The notes under the pieces were generated by a model, which was given only the letters and a program-made list of their open reading frames with translations, was not told where the DNA came from and did not search any database. 64,000 bases of DNA from Herbaspirillum sp. Sphag64 (GTDB lineage Bacteria; Pseudomonadota; Gammaproteobacteria; Burkholderiales; Burkholderiaceae_D). The number at the start of each line of letters is the position of its first letter. The first letter of the stretch is position 1. The DNA is taken from assembly GCF_014192645.1 (NCBI RefSeq), contig NZ_JACHYE010000016.1, positions 23,830 to 87,829 on the forward strand, in the 5' to 3' direction. The translations under genes were made by a program, and so were the position numbers. Below, piece after piece: positions 46,729 to 56,296 of the stretch.

Positions 46729-48411
46729 TTATGCAGCCTTCTTTTCGTCACGTAGTTCGCGGCGCAAGATCTTACCCACGTTGGTTTTCGGTAATTCATC
46801 GCGGAACTCGATGAATTTGGGCTTCTTGTAACCCGTAAACTGCTCCTTGCAATAACTCATCAATTGTTCGCTGGTGAGCGCCTTGTCCTTGCGCACCACA
46901 AATAATTTGACGGCTTCACCAGATTGCTCGTCAGGTACGCCGACACAGGCACATTCGAGCACGCCGGGATGCTGAGCAATCACGCCTTCAATTTCATTGG
47001 GATAAACGTTGAAACCAGAGACCAGAATCATGTCCTTCTTGCGGTCAACGATGCGAGTGTAACCGCGCTCATCCATGATGCCGATATCACCAGACTTGAA
47101 GAAACCATCGGGCGTCATGACCTTTGCAGTTTCATCCGGACGATTCCAGTAACCTGCCATCACCTGCGGCCCGCGAATGGCGATTTCGCCTGACTGACCC
47201 AACGGTACCGGTTGGCCATCATCGTCGAGAATCGCAATCTCGGTCGATGACAATGGCAGACCAATGGTGCCTGTATATTCGCTGATAGTGCAGGGATTGG
47301 CACTAGCAATAGGAGAAGTTTCTGACAGGCCGTAACCTTCGATAATCGGGCAGCCAGTCACCTTCTTCCAGCGATCAGCAACAGCCTTTTGCACTGCCAT
47401 GCCACCAGCCACGCAGCAACGATAATGAGAAAAATCGAGCTTCGCGAAATCCGGATGATTGAGCAAAGCGTTATAAAGCGTATTGACCGCCGGGAAGGTA
47501 TTGACATCGTACTTTCCCAACTCCTTGATGAAGCCAGGAATGTCGCGCGGATTAGGAATCAGCACATTGAGCGCCCCCTCACGTATCCCCAACATGTTGC
47601 ATACCGTCAGCGCAAAGATGTGATAAAGCGGTAAGGCACAAATGAATACCAGCTGATCGGTTTTAGCCCCTTGCCGAATCGATGGCATCAACCATTCCTC
47701 AGCTTGCAAAATGTTAGCCACTACGTTGCGATGCGTAAGTACTGCGCCTTTAGCTACCCCAGTAGTCCCACCGGTGTACTGCAAAAAGGCGACATCATCA
47801 TGCGTCAATGCAACAGGCTGCCGTTGTCGACCTGCACCGATGGCGATGGCTTTCTTGAAACTGATCGCACCAGGCAATGAGAATTCCGGCACCAGTTTCT
47901 TGACACGACGGACCACAAAGTTGACCAGTGCGCCCTTGACCGTACCGAGCAACTCCCCCATGCTCGCGACCACAACGTGCTTGACGCTGGTGTGGTCGAT
48001 CACCTTGGCCAGCGTACCGGCGAAATTCTCCAGCACAAAAATGGCTTCGGCACCGGAATCTTTGAGTTGATGCTCCAATTCACGTGGCGTGTATAAAGGG
48101 TTCACATTGACCACCGTATAACCAGCACGCAGCACAGCAGCAATCGCAATCGGATATTGCAACACATTGGGCATCATGATCGCCACGCGCGCACCCTTTT
48201 TCAGAGTAGTGCTCTGCAACCAGGCAGCCAGTGCGTCCGAAAAGCGGTCGACCTGGCGGTAAGTCAGCGTCTTGTCCATGCAGGCATACGCCTTGCTGTC
48301 GGCATGTTTGATGAACGCTTCGTCAAGCAATTGCACCAGTGAACCGTAATGGCTGGGGTCAATCTCGGCCGGGACGCCTGCGGGGTAATTTGCAAGCCAG
48401 AATTTATCCAT
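46729..48411 (-). CDS. fadD: Long-chain fatty acid-CoA ligase
   Basis: Membrane-associated acyl-CoA synthetase of 560 residues, the E. coli FadD length. Motifs: AMP-binding P-loop YTGGTTGVAKGA, EGYGLSETSP, and the C-terminal SGDIGIMDERGYTRIVDRKKDMI and LPKTNVGKILRREL with the adenylation lysine. The ATG at 48411 has AAGGAA ahead; 39 further open codons upstream lack family character. It is well separated (263 bp) from the upstream molybdoenzyme gene. A weak stem ATTTCC / GGAAAT at 48626-48641 lies in that gap. Confidence 0.94.
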   Translation of the reverse strand: MDKFWLANYPAGVPAEIDPSHYGSLVQLLDEAFIKHADSKAYACMDKTLTYRQVDRFSDALAAWLQSTTLKKGARVAIMMPNVLQYPIAIAAVLRAGYTVVNVNPLYTPRELEHQLKDSGAEAIFVLENFAGTLAKVIDHTSVKHVVVASMGELLGTVKGALVNFVVRRVKKLVPEFSLPGAISFKKAIAIGAGRQRQPVALTHDDVAFLQYTGGTTGVAKGAVLTHRNVVANILQAEEWLMPSIRQGAKTDQLVFICALPLYHIFALTVCNMLGIREGALNVLIPNPRDIPGFIKELGKYDVNTFPAVNTLYNALLNHPDFAKLDFSHYRCCVAGGMAVQKAVADRWKKVTGCPIIEGYGLSETSPIASANPCTISEYTGTIGLPLSSTEIAILDDDGQPVPLGQSGEIAIRGPQVMAGYWNRPDETAKVMTPDGFFKSGDIGIMDERGYTRIVDRKKDMILVSGFNVYPNEIEGVIAQHPGVLECACVGVPDEQSGEAVKLFVVRKDKALTSEQLMSYCKEQFTGYKKPKFIEFRDELPKTNVGKILRRELRDEKKAA

Positions 48412-48674
48412 GATGTTCCTTTGTCTCCGATTCAAAGCGGCAACGACCGCATTGTCAATTTGTTGGCGCGCGAAAAAAAGCACGGTTGTGTTTTTATTTA
48501 TCGCAAATGCTATCCACCTATCCGGCACAGAGCAAGTATTTTCAGGAAATTTCTCGAACTTCCTCGTTCACATCGACTTTACCCATTAGAACCGACGGTT
48601 CGCACGCATATATTAAAAATATAACATTTCCAAAAGGAAATTTTCGCAAACCTCTTTACTACCTCCGGATTCTG

Positions 48675-50801
48675 TCAAACAGGGATCGTATAGGCTTCCA
48701 CTTCGACCAGTACATCATAAAACGTCGGCGCCTTCCCCATATCAGTGAGACGTTGACTAGTCACTTCATTGGCATTTTTGCCGTCAGCAGCAAACTTCTT
48801 CCACCAGATCGACAAGCCGACAACCAGCCCAACGCGCGCCTTGGGTGTCACTCGCGCCTTGGCAAGCATGCTGCCCCGATCATTGAAAATCCGAACCGTT
48901 GCGCCATTGATAATGCCACGTTCGGCAGCATCGTCAGGATGTATATCGAGATGCGGCTCACCTTCCGTATCACGCAAACTCTGAACATTTACGAAAGAAG
49001 AGTTGAGAAAATTTCTGGCCGGCGGCGATATCATTGCCAGCGGATATTTGGCGGCAAGGTCCGGATTACTATCCCGAGACTCGTAGGGAGGAATATACGT
49101 TGGCAATGGATCATAGCCATCAGCGAGCATGTTTGCAGAGTAAAACTCGCATTTCCCGGAGGGAGTACCAAAGCCGCCATCAGCAAACGGGGCGGCCGCG
49201 ATATTCAAGCGTTGCCAGCCAGTTTCCTTGAGCTTCTGCCAGTCAAAATCTGCAGCACGGGGATGATTGCGATCAAACGCCTGCGCTGCAATGTCGTCGT
49301 CGCTGTCACGGAAACACGCCTCCTCAAATCCCATGTGCGCAGCCAGCAGACGGAAAATTTCCGCATTCGATTTGGCCTCGCCCAGAGGGGCGATTGCTGC
49401 ATTGTTGGCCATCATGTAGACATGACCGTAAGTCGAATGAACATCGACATGCTCAAGCTGCGTAGTCGCCGGCAAAAGAATATCCGCGTAATCGGCAGTG
49501 TCCGTCTGGAAGTGCTCCAGTACCACCGTAAACACATCCTCGCGAGCGAAACCCGCAACGACCTTAGCAGACTCAGGGGCGACCGCAACCGGGTTGGCAT
49601 TGTAGACAATCATCGCTTCGATTCGCGGGCCGAACTCGGCACTTGTCGGACGCAACAGATCATCGCCGATGGTACTCATATTGATGGTACGCGGCGGCAA
49701 GCCATGCCGCCCAGCCAGATCTGGTCGCTGCAGAAATTGGGTGTTCTTGGGGAATGAATCCGAGGTAGACAATTGCATGCCACCACCGGCTTTTCGCCAG
49801 GCACCGACCAAGGCTGGCAGACAGGCGATATTGCGCACCGCCATGCCACCACCGCGTACACGCTGCAAACCATAATTGGCACGAATCATGGTGATCTCGC
49901 CGCGCTGCGCTGCGCTACCGTAATCACGCGCGAGTCCCTCCACTTCGGCAACAGTGATGCCGCAGATTTCAGCAACGCGCTCTGGTGGCCATTCCGCAGC
50001 ACGCTGCTGCAATGCCTCAAAGCCCAGCGTATGCCGAGAAATGTAGTCTTTATCAAGCAAATCTTCCTTGATCAGCACATGCATGATTCCCAGTGCCAAC
50101 GCGGCGTCAGTACCCGGCAACAAGGCAATGTGCTGATGACATTTGTCGGCGCTGAGCGAGCGGTAGGGATCAATGGCAATAATCTTTGCCCCACGCCGCT
50201 TGGCTTCTTGTACACGCATCCAGAAATGCAGATTGGAGGCAATCGGATTCCCTCCCCACAGAATGATCAGGCTCGCGTTTTGGACGTGTTCGGTATCAGT
50301 GCCAAGCCGCGTCCCCAAGGTATAGCGATAACCGGTGCCTCCTGCAGAGGCGCAGATAGTTCGATCCAGCAACGATGCGCCGATCCGGTTAAAGAAACGC
50401 ATCGACATCGACTCGCCCTGAACCAGACCCATGGTGCCAGCATAGCTGTACGGCAATATCGCACGCGGATCTTTCTGCACAATTTCCTGCAGCCGTGCAG
50501 CGATAGTGGTGAGCGCCTCATCCCAGCTGATCTGGACAAACTTACCTTCCCCTTTGTGGCCAACACGCTTCATTGGATGGAGCAAACGCTGCTGGTGGTA
50601 AGTTCGTTCGGTGTAGCGGGAGACCTTGGTACAAAGTACTCCCGCCGTTGTCGGATGATCCGGATCGCCACGCACTTCGGTGGCAATGCCCTCTTTCACG
50701 GTCACCAGCAAAGCACAGGTATCAGGACAGTCATGCGGACATGTTGCGCGCACGAGCACAGGTTCGGATGCAATGGGAATGATGGGGGCGACAGCAGTCA
50801 T
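48675..50801 (-). CDS. Molybdopterin oxidoreductase with [4Fe-4S] cluster (stand-alone)
   Basis: DMSO-reductase-family catalytic protein of 708 residues. The N-terminus has a [4Fe-4S] site (CPHDCPDTC followed by VLCTK), then Mo-bis-MGD domains with YAGTMGLVQGESMSMRFFNR, RTICASAGGTGYRY, IILWGGNPIASN and the C-terminal molydopterin-binding domain (PLAMISPPARNFLNSSF, DDAAERGIINGATVRI). No signal peptide is present, so it is cytoplasmic. No iron-sulfur or membrane-anchor subunit genes lie beside it, and the substrate is unknown. A perfect 12-bp inverted repeat stands just upstream (50834-50866). Confidence 0.88.
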   Translation of the reverse strand: MTAVAPIIPIASEPVLVRATCPHDCPDTCALLVTVKEGIATEVRGDPDHPTTAGVLCTKVSRYTERTYHQQRLLHPMKRVGHKGEGKFVQISWDEALTTIAARLQEIVQKDPRAILPYSYAGTMGLVQGESMSMRFFNRIGASLLDRTICASAGGTGYRYTLGTRLGTDTEHVQNASLIILWGGNPIASNLHFWMRVQEAKRRGAKIIAIDPYRSLSADKCHQHIALLPGTDAALALGIMHVLIKEDLLDKDYISRHTLGFEALQQRAAEWPPERVAEICGITVAEVEGLARDYGSAAQRGEITMIRANYGLQRVRGGGMAVRNIACLPALVGAWRKAGGGMQLSTSDSFPKNTQFLQRPDLAGRHGLPPRTINMSTIGDDLLRPTSAEFGPRIEAMIVYNANPVAVAPESAKVVAGFAREDVFTVVLEHFQTDTADYADILLPATTQLEHVDVHSTYGHVYMMANNAAIAPLGEAKSNAEIFRLLAAHMGFEEACFRDSDDDIAAQAFDRNHPRAADFDWQKLKETGWQRLNIAAAPFADGGFGTPSGKCEFYSANMLADGYDPLPTYIPPYESRDSNPDLAAKYPLAMISPPARNFLNSSFVNVQSLRDTEGEPHLDIHPDDAAERGIINGATVRIFNDRGSMLAKARVTPKARVGLVVGLSIWWKKFAADGKNANEVTSQRLTDMGKAPTFYDVLVEVEAYTIPV

Positions 50802-50833
50802 GGCAAATAGGAATCGAGCGGTAAGGCCAATAC

Positions 50834-50866
50834 TTTATCGTAAAACACGTCATTTTTTACGATAAA
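50834..50866. promoter_or_regulatory. Perfect inverted repeat upstream of the molybdoenzyme gene
   Basis: TTTATCGTAAAA and its exact complement TTTTACGATAAA are separated by 9 bp, 33 bp upstream of the ATG. There is no T run, so this is more likely an operator than a terminator of the ABC operon upstream. The core TTTATCGTAAAA does not match FNR, NarL or ModE sites that I know. Confidence 0.55.
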
Positions 50867-50904
50867 TCCTGACCCACCGCACGTGCTTGACCACGTCCTG
50901 TCGA

Positions 50905-51969
50905 TTACTGCTGCTCGTTCAAATGGCAGGCTGAGAAATGTCCAGACGCAACTTCGCGTAATGCTGGCCGCTCGGAACTACAACGCGCCATGGCATGCGG
51001 GCAGCGCGGATGAAAATGGCAGCCCGTTGGCGGATGTAATGGCGAAGGAATTTCTCCCTTGACCGCGAAAAACGTTGCCTTGCCAGCTTGCAGTTTTGGA
51101 GCCGATGCGAGCAGTGCCTGGGTATACGGGTGATTGGCGACGCCAAACACGCTCTTGGTTGGCGCTGACTCCACCACACGCCCAAGATACATAATGACCA
51201 CCCGGTCAGAAATATGCTGAACGACACCCAGGTCGTGGCTGATAAACAGATAGGTCAAATCCAGCTCATCGCGCAGTCGCATGAACAAATTCAAGACCTG
51301 TGCCTGAATCGACACATCGAGTGCCGCAACGGCTTCATCGCAGACCAGAAATTCCGGCTTGACGGCTAGCGCCCGAGCAATCCCGACGCGCGCACGCTGA
51401 CCACCTGAAAACTGATGCGGAAAGCGCCGCAGCATATCGCCGCTGAGACCAACACGTTGCAGCAGATCGGCGACGTAGTCGTTCTGACCGGCACGATCAA
51501 CCAAACCGTGGACACGCGGCGCTTCACCAACAATATCGGCGACCCGCAAACGCGGATTGAGCGAGGCATAGGGATCCTGAAACACCATCTGGATCGCTAA
51601 CTGTCGCGCCTGTCGCTGCGCTGCAGGAATCGTGTCCAGGTCCTCCCCCTGCCACAACCGCTGCCCGGATGACAGGCTGTGCAAACCGGTCACCATTCGC
51701 CCCAAGGTCGACTTGCCACAACCTGACTCACCCACCAGACCGACGACTTCGCCACGCTGAATGTGCAGACTGACATCATCAACGGCATGCACAATTTCTG
51801 GCTCCAACTGCTTGCCAAACGCGCGCGTGAAAAGATTGGCAGTCTTGGCAGCAGCATCAAGTGGTTTGACAAATCGCTTGCTAACCTCACGCAGTTCCAG
51901 CAATGGCGATGCCTGCTGCTGCAGACTCTGTTGACCGACAACTTGACTCGAATCGGGGTGAGTAGTCAT
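50905..51969 (-). CDS. Dipeptide/oligopeptide ABC transporter ATPase (DppF/OppF-like)
   Basis: ATPase of 354 residues. Walker A GESGCGKST, Q-loop VFQDPYASLNPR, signature FSGGQRARVG and Walker B FLVCDEAVAALDVS are present; the Pro usual after DE is replaced by Ala. The C-terminal oligopeptide-transporter extension has the cysteine-rich GCHFHPRCPHAMARC. The ATG at 51969 overlaps the preceding ATPase stop as ATGA. It is the last gene of the four-gene minus-strand operon. Confidence 0.92.
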   Translation of the reverse strand: MTTHPDSSQVVGQQSLQQQASPLLELREVSKRFVKPLDAAAKTANLFTRAFGKQLEPEIVHAVDDVSLHIQRGEVVGLVGESGCGKSTLGRMVTGLHSLSSGQRLWQGEDLDTIPAAQRQARQLAIQMVFQDPYASLNPRLRVADIVGEAPRVHGLVDRAGQNDYVADLLQRVGLSGDMLRRFPHQFSGGQRARVGIARALAVKPEFLVCDEAVAALDVSIQAQVLNLFMRLRDELDLTYLFISHDLGVVQHISDRVVIMYLGRVVESAPTKSVFGVANHPYTQALLASAPKLQAGKATFFAVKGEIPSPLHPPTGCHFHPRCPHAMARCSSERPALREVASGHFSACHLNEQQ

Positions 51970-52946
51970 AGAGTCGCACATAACTCAACCTCCATTGGAT
52001 GAAAACAACGCAGGCTGCGCCCATCGAGCTGACGTGTCTCCGGAATCTGGGAACACGCAGCGCTGGCATTGCCGCAACGGTCACGGAATGCACAACCGTC
52101 AGGCAGTTTCAGTAACGAAGGTGTGCTGCCAGCAATCTGGTGCAACGGCTGCCCTGCTGCATTGCGTGACGGTGCTGATGCAATCAGTCCGTACGTGTAG
52201 GGGTGGCGTGGCTGACGCAAGACCTGCTCTACCGTACCGTTCTCGACGATGCGCCCGGCATACATCACGCTGACGGTATCGGCCAGACCTGCGACAACGG
52301 AGAGGTCATGGGTGATCCAGATCAATGCTGTGCCGGTTTCACGACAAAGCTTTTGCATCTCGAACAGGATCTGACCTTGTATCGTCACGTCCAGTGCTGT
52401 CGTCGGTTCGTCACAAATAATCAGGTCTGGACGGTTCAGTAACGCAATAGCAATCGCAACACGTTGCCGCATGCCACCCGAAAACTGGTGAGGATACGAG
52501 CGCAACCGCTCATCCGGCGCAGCAATTCCAACCCGCACCAGCGCATCACGTGCCAGCCCCAACGCCGTCGCTTTGCTGACGTTCTGATGTGCAAGCACCG
52601 CCTCGACCATTTGGGTATCGATGCGCAAGACCGGATTCAGGGTCATCATCGGATCCTGAAAAATCATGGCGATCCGGTTACCACGAATCTGACGCATCTG
52701 CTCTGCACTGGCTTGCCGCAAATCCTGACCATTGAACAGCACGCGTCCACCAACTACTTCACCCGGCGGATCGATCAAGCCCATGATGGAATAGCCGGTC
52801 ATTGACTTGCCGGAACCCGATTCGCCCACCAGGCCCATGACCTCGCCGGGAGCGATGCTGAAGGACACATCATTGACCGCACGCGCGATACCGCCACGTG
52901 AATGGAACTGCGTCTGCAGATTTTCTACCTGTAAGGTCGGGGTCAT
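51966..52946 (-). CDS. Dipeptide/oligopeptide ABC transporter ATPase (DppD/OppD-like)
   Basis: ATPase of 326 residues with Walker [11 protein letters not shown]-loop [13 protein letters not shown], signature FSGGMRQR, Walker [14 protein letters not shown] and the C-terminal Cys-containing [14 protein letters not shown] motif. It follows the permease gene by 2 bp and overlaps the next ATPase by 4 bp. Confidence 0.93.
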   Translation of the reverse strand: MTPTLQVENLQTQFHSRGGIARAVNDVSFSIAPGEVMGLVGESGSGKSMTGYSIMGLIDPPGEVVGGRVLFNGQDLRQASAEQMRQIRGNRIAMIFQDPMMTLNPVLRIDTQMVEAVLAHQNVSKATALGLARDALVRVGIAAPDERLRSYPHQFSGGMRQRVAIAIALLNRPDLIICDEPTTALDVTIQGQILFEMQKLCRETGTALIWITHDLSVVAGLADTVSVMYAGRIVENGTVEQVLRQPRHPYTYGLIASAPSRNAAGQPLHQIAGSTPSLLKLPDGCAFRDRCGNASAACSQIPETRQLDGRSLRCFHPMEVELCATL

Positions 52947-52948
52947 GA

Positions 52949-53845
52949 TTACTGTCCCTGCAAGCGCGGATTGAGTACGTCGCGCAATTGATCGGCTACC
53001 AGATTAATGGCGACCACCGTAAGCAACAATGCCACACCCGGAAAAAAACTGATCCAGTATTTGCCCGACATGATGTATTGAAAACCATTCGAAATCAGCA
53101 AGCCAAGAGAGGGCTCCGTTACCGGCAATCCCAAGCCGAGGAAAGACAAGGTCGCCTCCAGTGAAATCGCCGACGCCACCTGCAGGGCAGCAATCACGAT
53201 CAGCGGCGGCAGGCAGTTCGGCAGCAAATGACGGAACATGATGCGCAACGGTGATAACCCCAGCAAGCGTGCGGCCTCGATATATTCCTTCTTGCGCTCG
53301 ACCAGCGCGGTGCTGCGGGTAGTGCGTGCATAGTAGGCCCACTGCACGGTCACCAACGCAATGATGATCTTGTCGACACCACGCCCAGTCAGAGCCAGCA
53401 GTATCAAGGCCACCAGGATCGGCGGAAACGCCAGTTGAATGTCAGCAAGTCGCATGATCAGCGCCTCCACGCGTCCACCCACATATCCGGCCAGCAAGCC
53501 CAGTGTCAAACCAATCGCCAATGCGATCACGGTACTTGTCACACCGACGAGTACCGAAATACGCAGACCGTACAAAATCGCGGATAACATGTCGCGGCCT
53601 TGGTCATCAGTACCGAGCACATAAGTCAGACCATCCATGGATGCTTTGCCCGGCTCAAGGCGTGAATCCATGATGTCCAGATGCTCAAGATCATAAGGAT
53701 TCTGTGGCGATACGACTGGCGCAAACAACGCGGCCAGCAAGATCAGCAATAACAGCAGGAAGCCGAGTGTGGCCAATCGGCTATCAAAATAGGCTTGTAA
53801 AAACCGGGTGAAAGGCGTGTTCGCCTCAGCAATTTTCTTGAACAT
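52949..53845 (-). CDS. Dipeptide/oligopeptide ABC transporter permease (DppC-like)
   Basis: Inner-membrane permease of 298 residues. The N-terminal OppC-type helix (LGFLLLLLILLAALFAPVVSP), the LGTDDQGRDMLSAILYGLR segment and the EAA loop YIEAARLLGLSPLRIMFRHLLPN are typical. The ATG lies 1 bp after the DppB-like stop; 21 upstream open codons are shadow sequence. Confidence 0.93.
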   Translation of the reverse strand: MFKKIAEANTPFTRFLQAYFDSRLATLGFLLLLLILLAALFAPVVSPQNPYDLEHLDIMDSRLEPGKASMDGLTYVLGTDDQGRDMLSAILYGLRISVLVGVTSTVIALAIGLTLGLLAGYVGGRVEALIMRLADIQLAFPPILVALILLALTGRGVDKIIIALVTVQWAYYARTTRSTALVERKKEYIEAARLLGLSPLRIMFRHLLPNCLPPLIVIAALQVASAISLEATLSFLGLGLPVTEPSLGLLISNGFQYIMSGKYWISFFPGVALLLTVVAINLVADQLRDVLNPRLQGQ

Positions 53846-53846
53846 G

Positions 53847-54824
53847 TCAGCCCTTTGCCTCCGACAAACGCACGCGCGGATCAAGCAGGGAGTACAAGAC
53901 ATCCACACAGAGATTGAGCATGATAAATATCACCACGATCAGCGACAGAAACGCCACGATGACCGGACGATCCAGCACACGAATTGAATCAATGAGGAGC
54001 TTGCCAACGCCCGGCCAGGCAAAGATGGACTCGGTGACGATGGAGAAGGCGATGATTGATCCAAACTGCAACGCTACCACCGTGATCACAGGGATCAGAA
54101 TATTCTTGAGTACGTGCACGCCAATGATGCGACTGCTACGCAAGCCCTTGGCTCGCGCAAATTTGACGTAATCCTGCAACAAAGCTTCTTGCGCGCCGGC
54201 ACGGGTGAGACGAATGATTAGTGCGATATTGAACAAAGCAAGATTGAGTGCCGGCATCATCAGATGCTTGACGCCATCCCAGCTGAGAAAGCTGACAGGA
54301 ACACCGAACAACAGGCTGGTCTCACCACGACCGCTACTGGGTAACCAGCCCAGCTGAACCGCAAACAACATGATCATCATCAGGCCAACCCAAAAAGTCG
54401 GGAGCGAAAAACCAAAAATGGAAACGGTCATGATGGTCTTGCCAACCCAGCTGTGTGGTCGCAAGCCAGCCAACAACCCTAGTGGCAGGCCGACGACGAC
54501 CGCAATCAGAATTGCACTCACCGCCAGTTCCAGAGTCGCCGGCAAGCGCTCGAGGATAAGGCCCAGAGCCGGTGTCGCATAGACGAAAGAGCGTCCCATA
54601 TCGCCAGCGATGGCATTCTTGATAAAGAGGAAATATTGTGTCCACAGCGGCTGATCGAGTCCAAATGCGGCGATGACACGGGCACGCTCGATCTGATCGG
54701 CATCGGCGCTGATCAGGATGTCGATGGGGTTGCCGATGGCGTACACGCTGACGAAAACCAGCACGGACATCAATAGCAGAACGGCAACGCTTTGCACACA
54801 ACGTCGAATGATGAAAACAAGCAT
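53847..54824 (-). CDS. Dipeptide/oligopeptide ABC transporter permease (DppB-like)
   Basis: Inner-membrane permease of 325 residues with about six helices, LGLPLGLLAGL-type core region (VVVGLPLGLLAGLRP) and the EAA loop LLQDYVKFARAKGLRSSRIIGVHVLKN, seen in two parts. It opens the operon dppB-dppC-dppD-dppF. No solute-binding protein gene precedes or follows. About 186 bp upstream, a divergent M20 hydrolase gene may process the imported substrate. Confidence 0.93.
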   Translation of the reverse strand: MLVFIIRRCVQSVAVLLLMSVLVFVSVYAIGNPIDILISADADQIERARVIAAFGLDQPLWTQYFLFIKNAIAGDMGRSFVYATPALGLILERLPATLELAVSAILIAVVVGLPLGLLAGLRPHSWVGKTIMTVSIFGFSLPTFWVGLMMIMLFAVQLGWLPSSGRGETSLLFGVPVSFLSWDGVKHLMMPALNLALFNIALIIRLTRAGAQEALLQDYVKFARAKGLRSSRIIGVHVLKNILIPVITVVALQFGSIIAFSIVTESIFAWPGVGKLLIDSIRVLDRPVIVAFLSLIVVIFIMLNLCVDVLYSLLDPRVRLSEAKG

Positions 54825-55010
54825 AAGGCTGGCGATTGGCGGCTAATGTGAGTAAATAGGACTAAAAACATACATTCTCAAAAACAAGCGAGAATGATGC
54901 ATAAATCGTGCTAGACAAGCAACAACATTTAGCGAACCGCTTTCCAACCCGAAGTAATATAGACTGTAAGGCAATTCGGCATGTAAATTGCCGCCAGCGA
55001 GGCCCGTATC

Positions 55011-56204
55011 ATGAAATTAATTGACCCTATTGTTCAGTTTCACGCAGAAATCCAAAAAATCCGCCGTGATATTCACGCGCACCCGGAACTTCGCTATGAG
55101 GAGGTACGTACTGCCGACATCGTCGCGCAGAAACTGACCGAGTGGGGTATCCCGATCATCCGTGGGCTAGGCATCACTGGTGTGGTCGGCATCATCAAGG
55201 GTGGCGACAGTCCGCGCGGTATCGGCCTGCGTGCTGATATGGACGCCCTGCCCGTGCCAGAACTCAATACCTTTGCACACGCATCGCGTCACGCAGGAAA
55301 AATGCACGCCTGCGGTCACGACGGGCACACCGCCATGCTGCTGGGAGCGGCGCATTACCTGTCACAGCATCGCAACTTCGACGGCACTGTCTACGTCATT
55401 TTCCAGCCGGCCGAAGAAGGCGGCGCGGGTGCAGAGCGGATGATCCGCGATGGCCTGTTCGAACAGTGCCCGATGGAAGCCGTATTTGGCATGCACAACT
55501 GGCCCGGCATGCAGGCAGGTCAGTTTGGTGTCACGCCCGGCCCGATGATGGCCTCAAGCAATGAATTTGAAGTGACGGTCAAGGGCAAGGGTTCGCACGC
55601 GGCGCAGCCACATAAGAGTAGCGACCCGGTCATGACTGCAGTGCAGATTGCGCAAAGCTGGCAAACCGTTATTTCGCGCAATACCAATCCGAACGATGCA
55701 GCCGTGCTGTCGATCACCCAGATCCATGCGGGCAGTGCGACCAATGTGATTCCCGACAGTGCTCAGCTGATCGGAACCGTGCGTACCTTCAGCACCGAAG
55801 TGCTGGATTTGATGGAGCGCCGGATGGAAGCAATTGCCTCACATACTGCGGCAGCATTCGATGCAGATATCAAATTTGACTTCCGGCGCAATTACCCTCC
55901 TTTGGTCAACCATCCCAAGGAAACTGCATTTGCAGTTGATGTGCTCACAGCTATGGTCGGTGCAGAAAACGTCAATGCAGATATTGAACCAACCATGAGC
56001 TCGGAAGACTTTGCCTTCATGTTGCAGCACAAGCCGGGTTGCTATGTCTTTATCGGTAACGGCGAAGGCAGTCATCGCGACGGCGGGCACGGCCTTGGTC
56101 CGTGCAATTTGCACAATCCAAGCTATGACTTCAACGATCATCTGTTACCTATCGGTGCCAGCTATTGGGTGCGCCTGGCAGAAGCCTTCCTGAAAAAGCC
56201 GTAA
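55011..56204 (+). CDS. M20D-family amidohydrolase (hippurate hydrolase-like)
   Basis: Cytoplasmic metal-dependent amidohydrolase of 397 residues, cleaving N-acyl amino acids or related amides. Metal-site residues are visible in RRDIHAHPEL, GLRADMDALP, HACGHDGHTAMLLG and FQPAEEGGAGAERMI; the dimerisation domain includes KGKGSHAAQPH. GAGG precedes the ATG. Divergent transcription from a dipeptide-type transporter suggests uptake and hydrolysis of a shared substrate (inference). Confidence 0.9.
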   Translation: MKLIDPIVQFHAEIQKIRRDIHAHPELRYEEVRTADIVAQKLTEWGIPIIRGLGITGVVGIIKGGDSPRGIGLRADMDALPVPELNTFAHASRHAGKMHACGHDGHTAMLLGAAHYLSQHRNFDGTVYVIFQPAEEGGAGAERMIRDGLFEQCPMEAVFGMHNWPGMQAGQFGVTPGPMMASSNEFEVTVKGKGSHAAQPHKSSDPVMTAVQIAQSWQTVISRNTNPNDAAVLSITQIHAGSATNVIPDSAQLIGTVRTFSTEVLDLMERRMEAIASHTAAAFDADIKFDFRRNYPPLVNHPKETAFAVDVLTAMVGAENVNADIEPTMSSEDFAFMLQHKPGCYVFIGNGEGSHRDGGHGLGPCNLHNPSYDFNDHLLPIGASYWVRLAEAFLKKP

Positions 56205-56296
56205 TCCACCAGGGATTCCGTGGCACACGTAAGGTCTCTGTTTGCGGCCGAGCCTGTGCCACGGACTGACTCCCTGTCGGTCTCGCCGAATTCTGA

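Noticed and set aside
49773..50810. Plus-strand frame of 345 codons
   Set aside because: Antisense to the molybdoenzyme gene; high His/Arg/Gln content and no domain.
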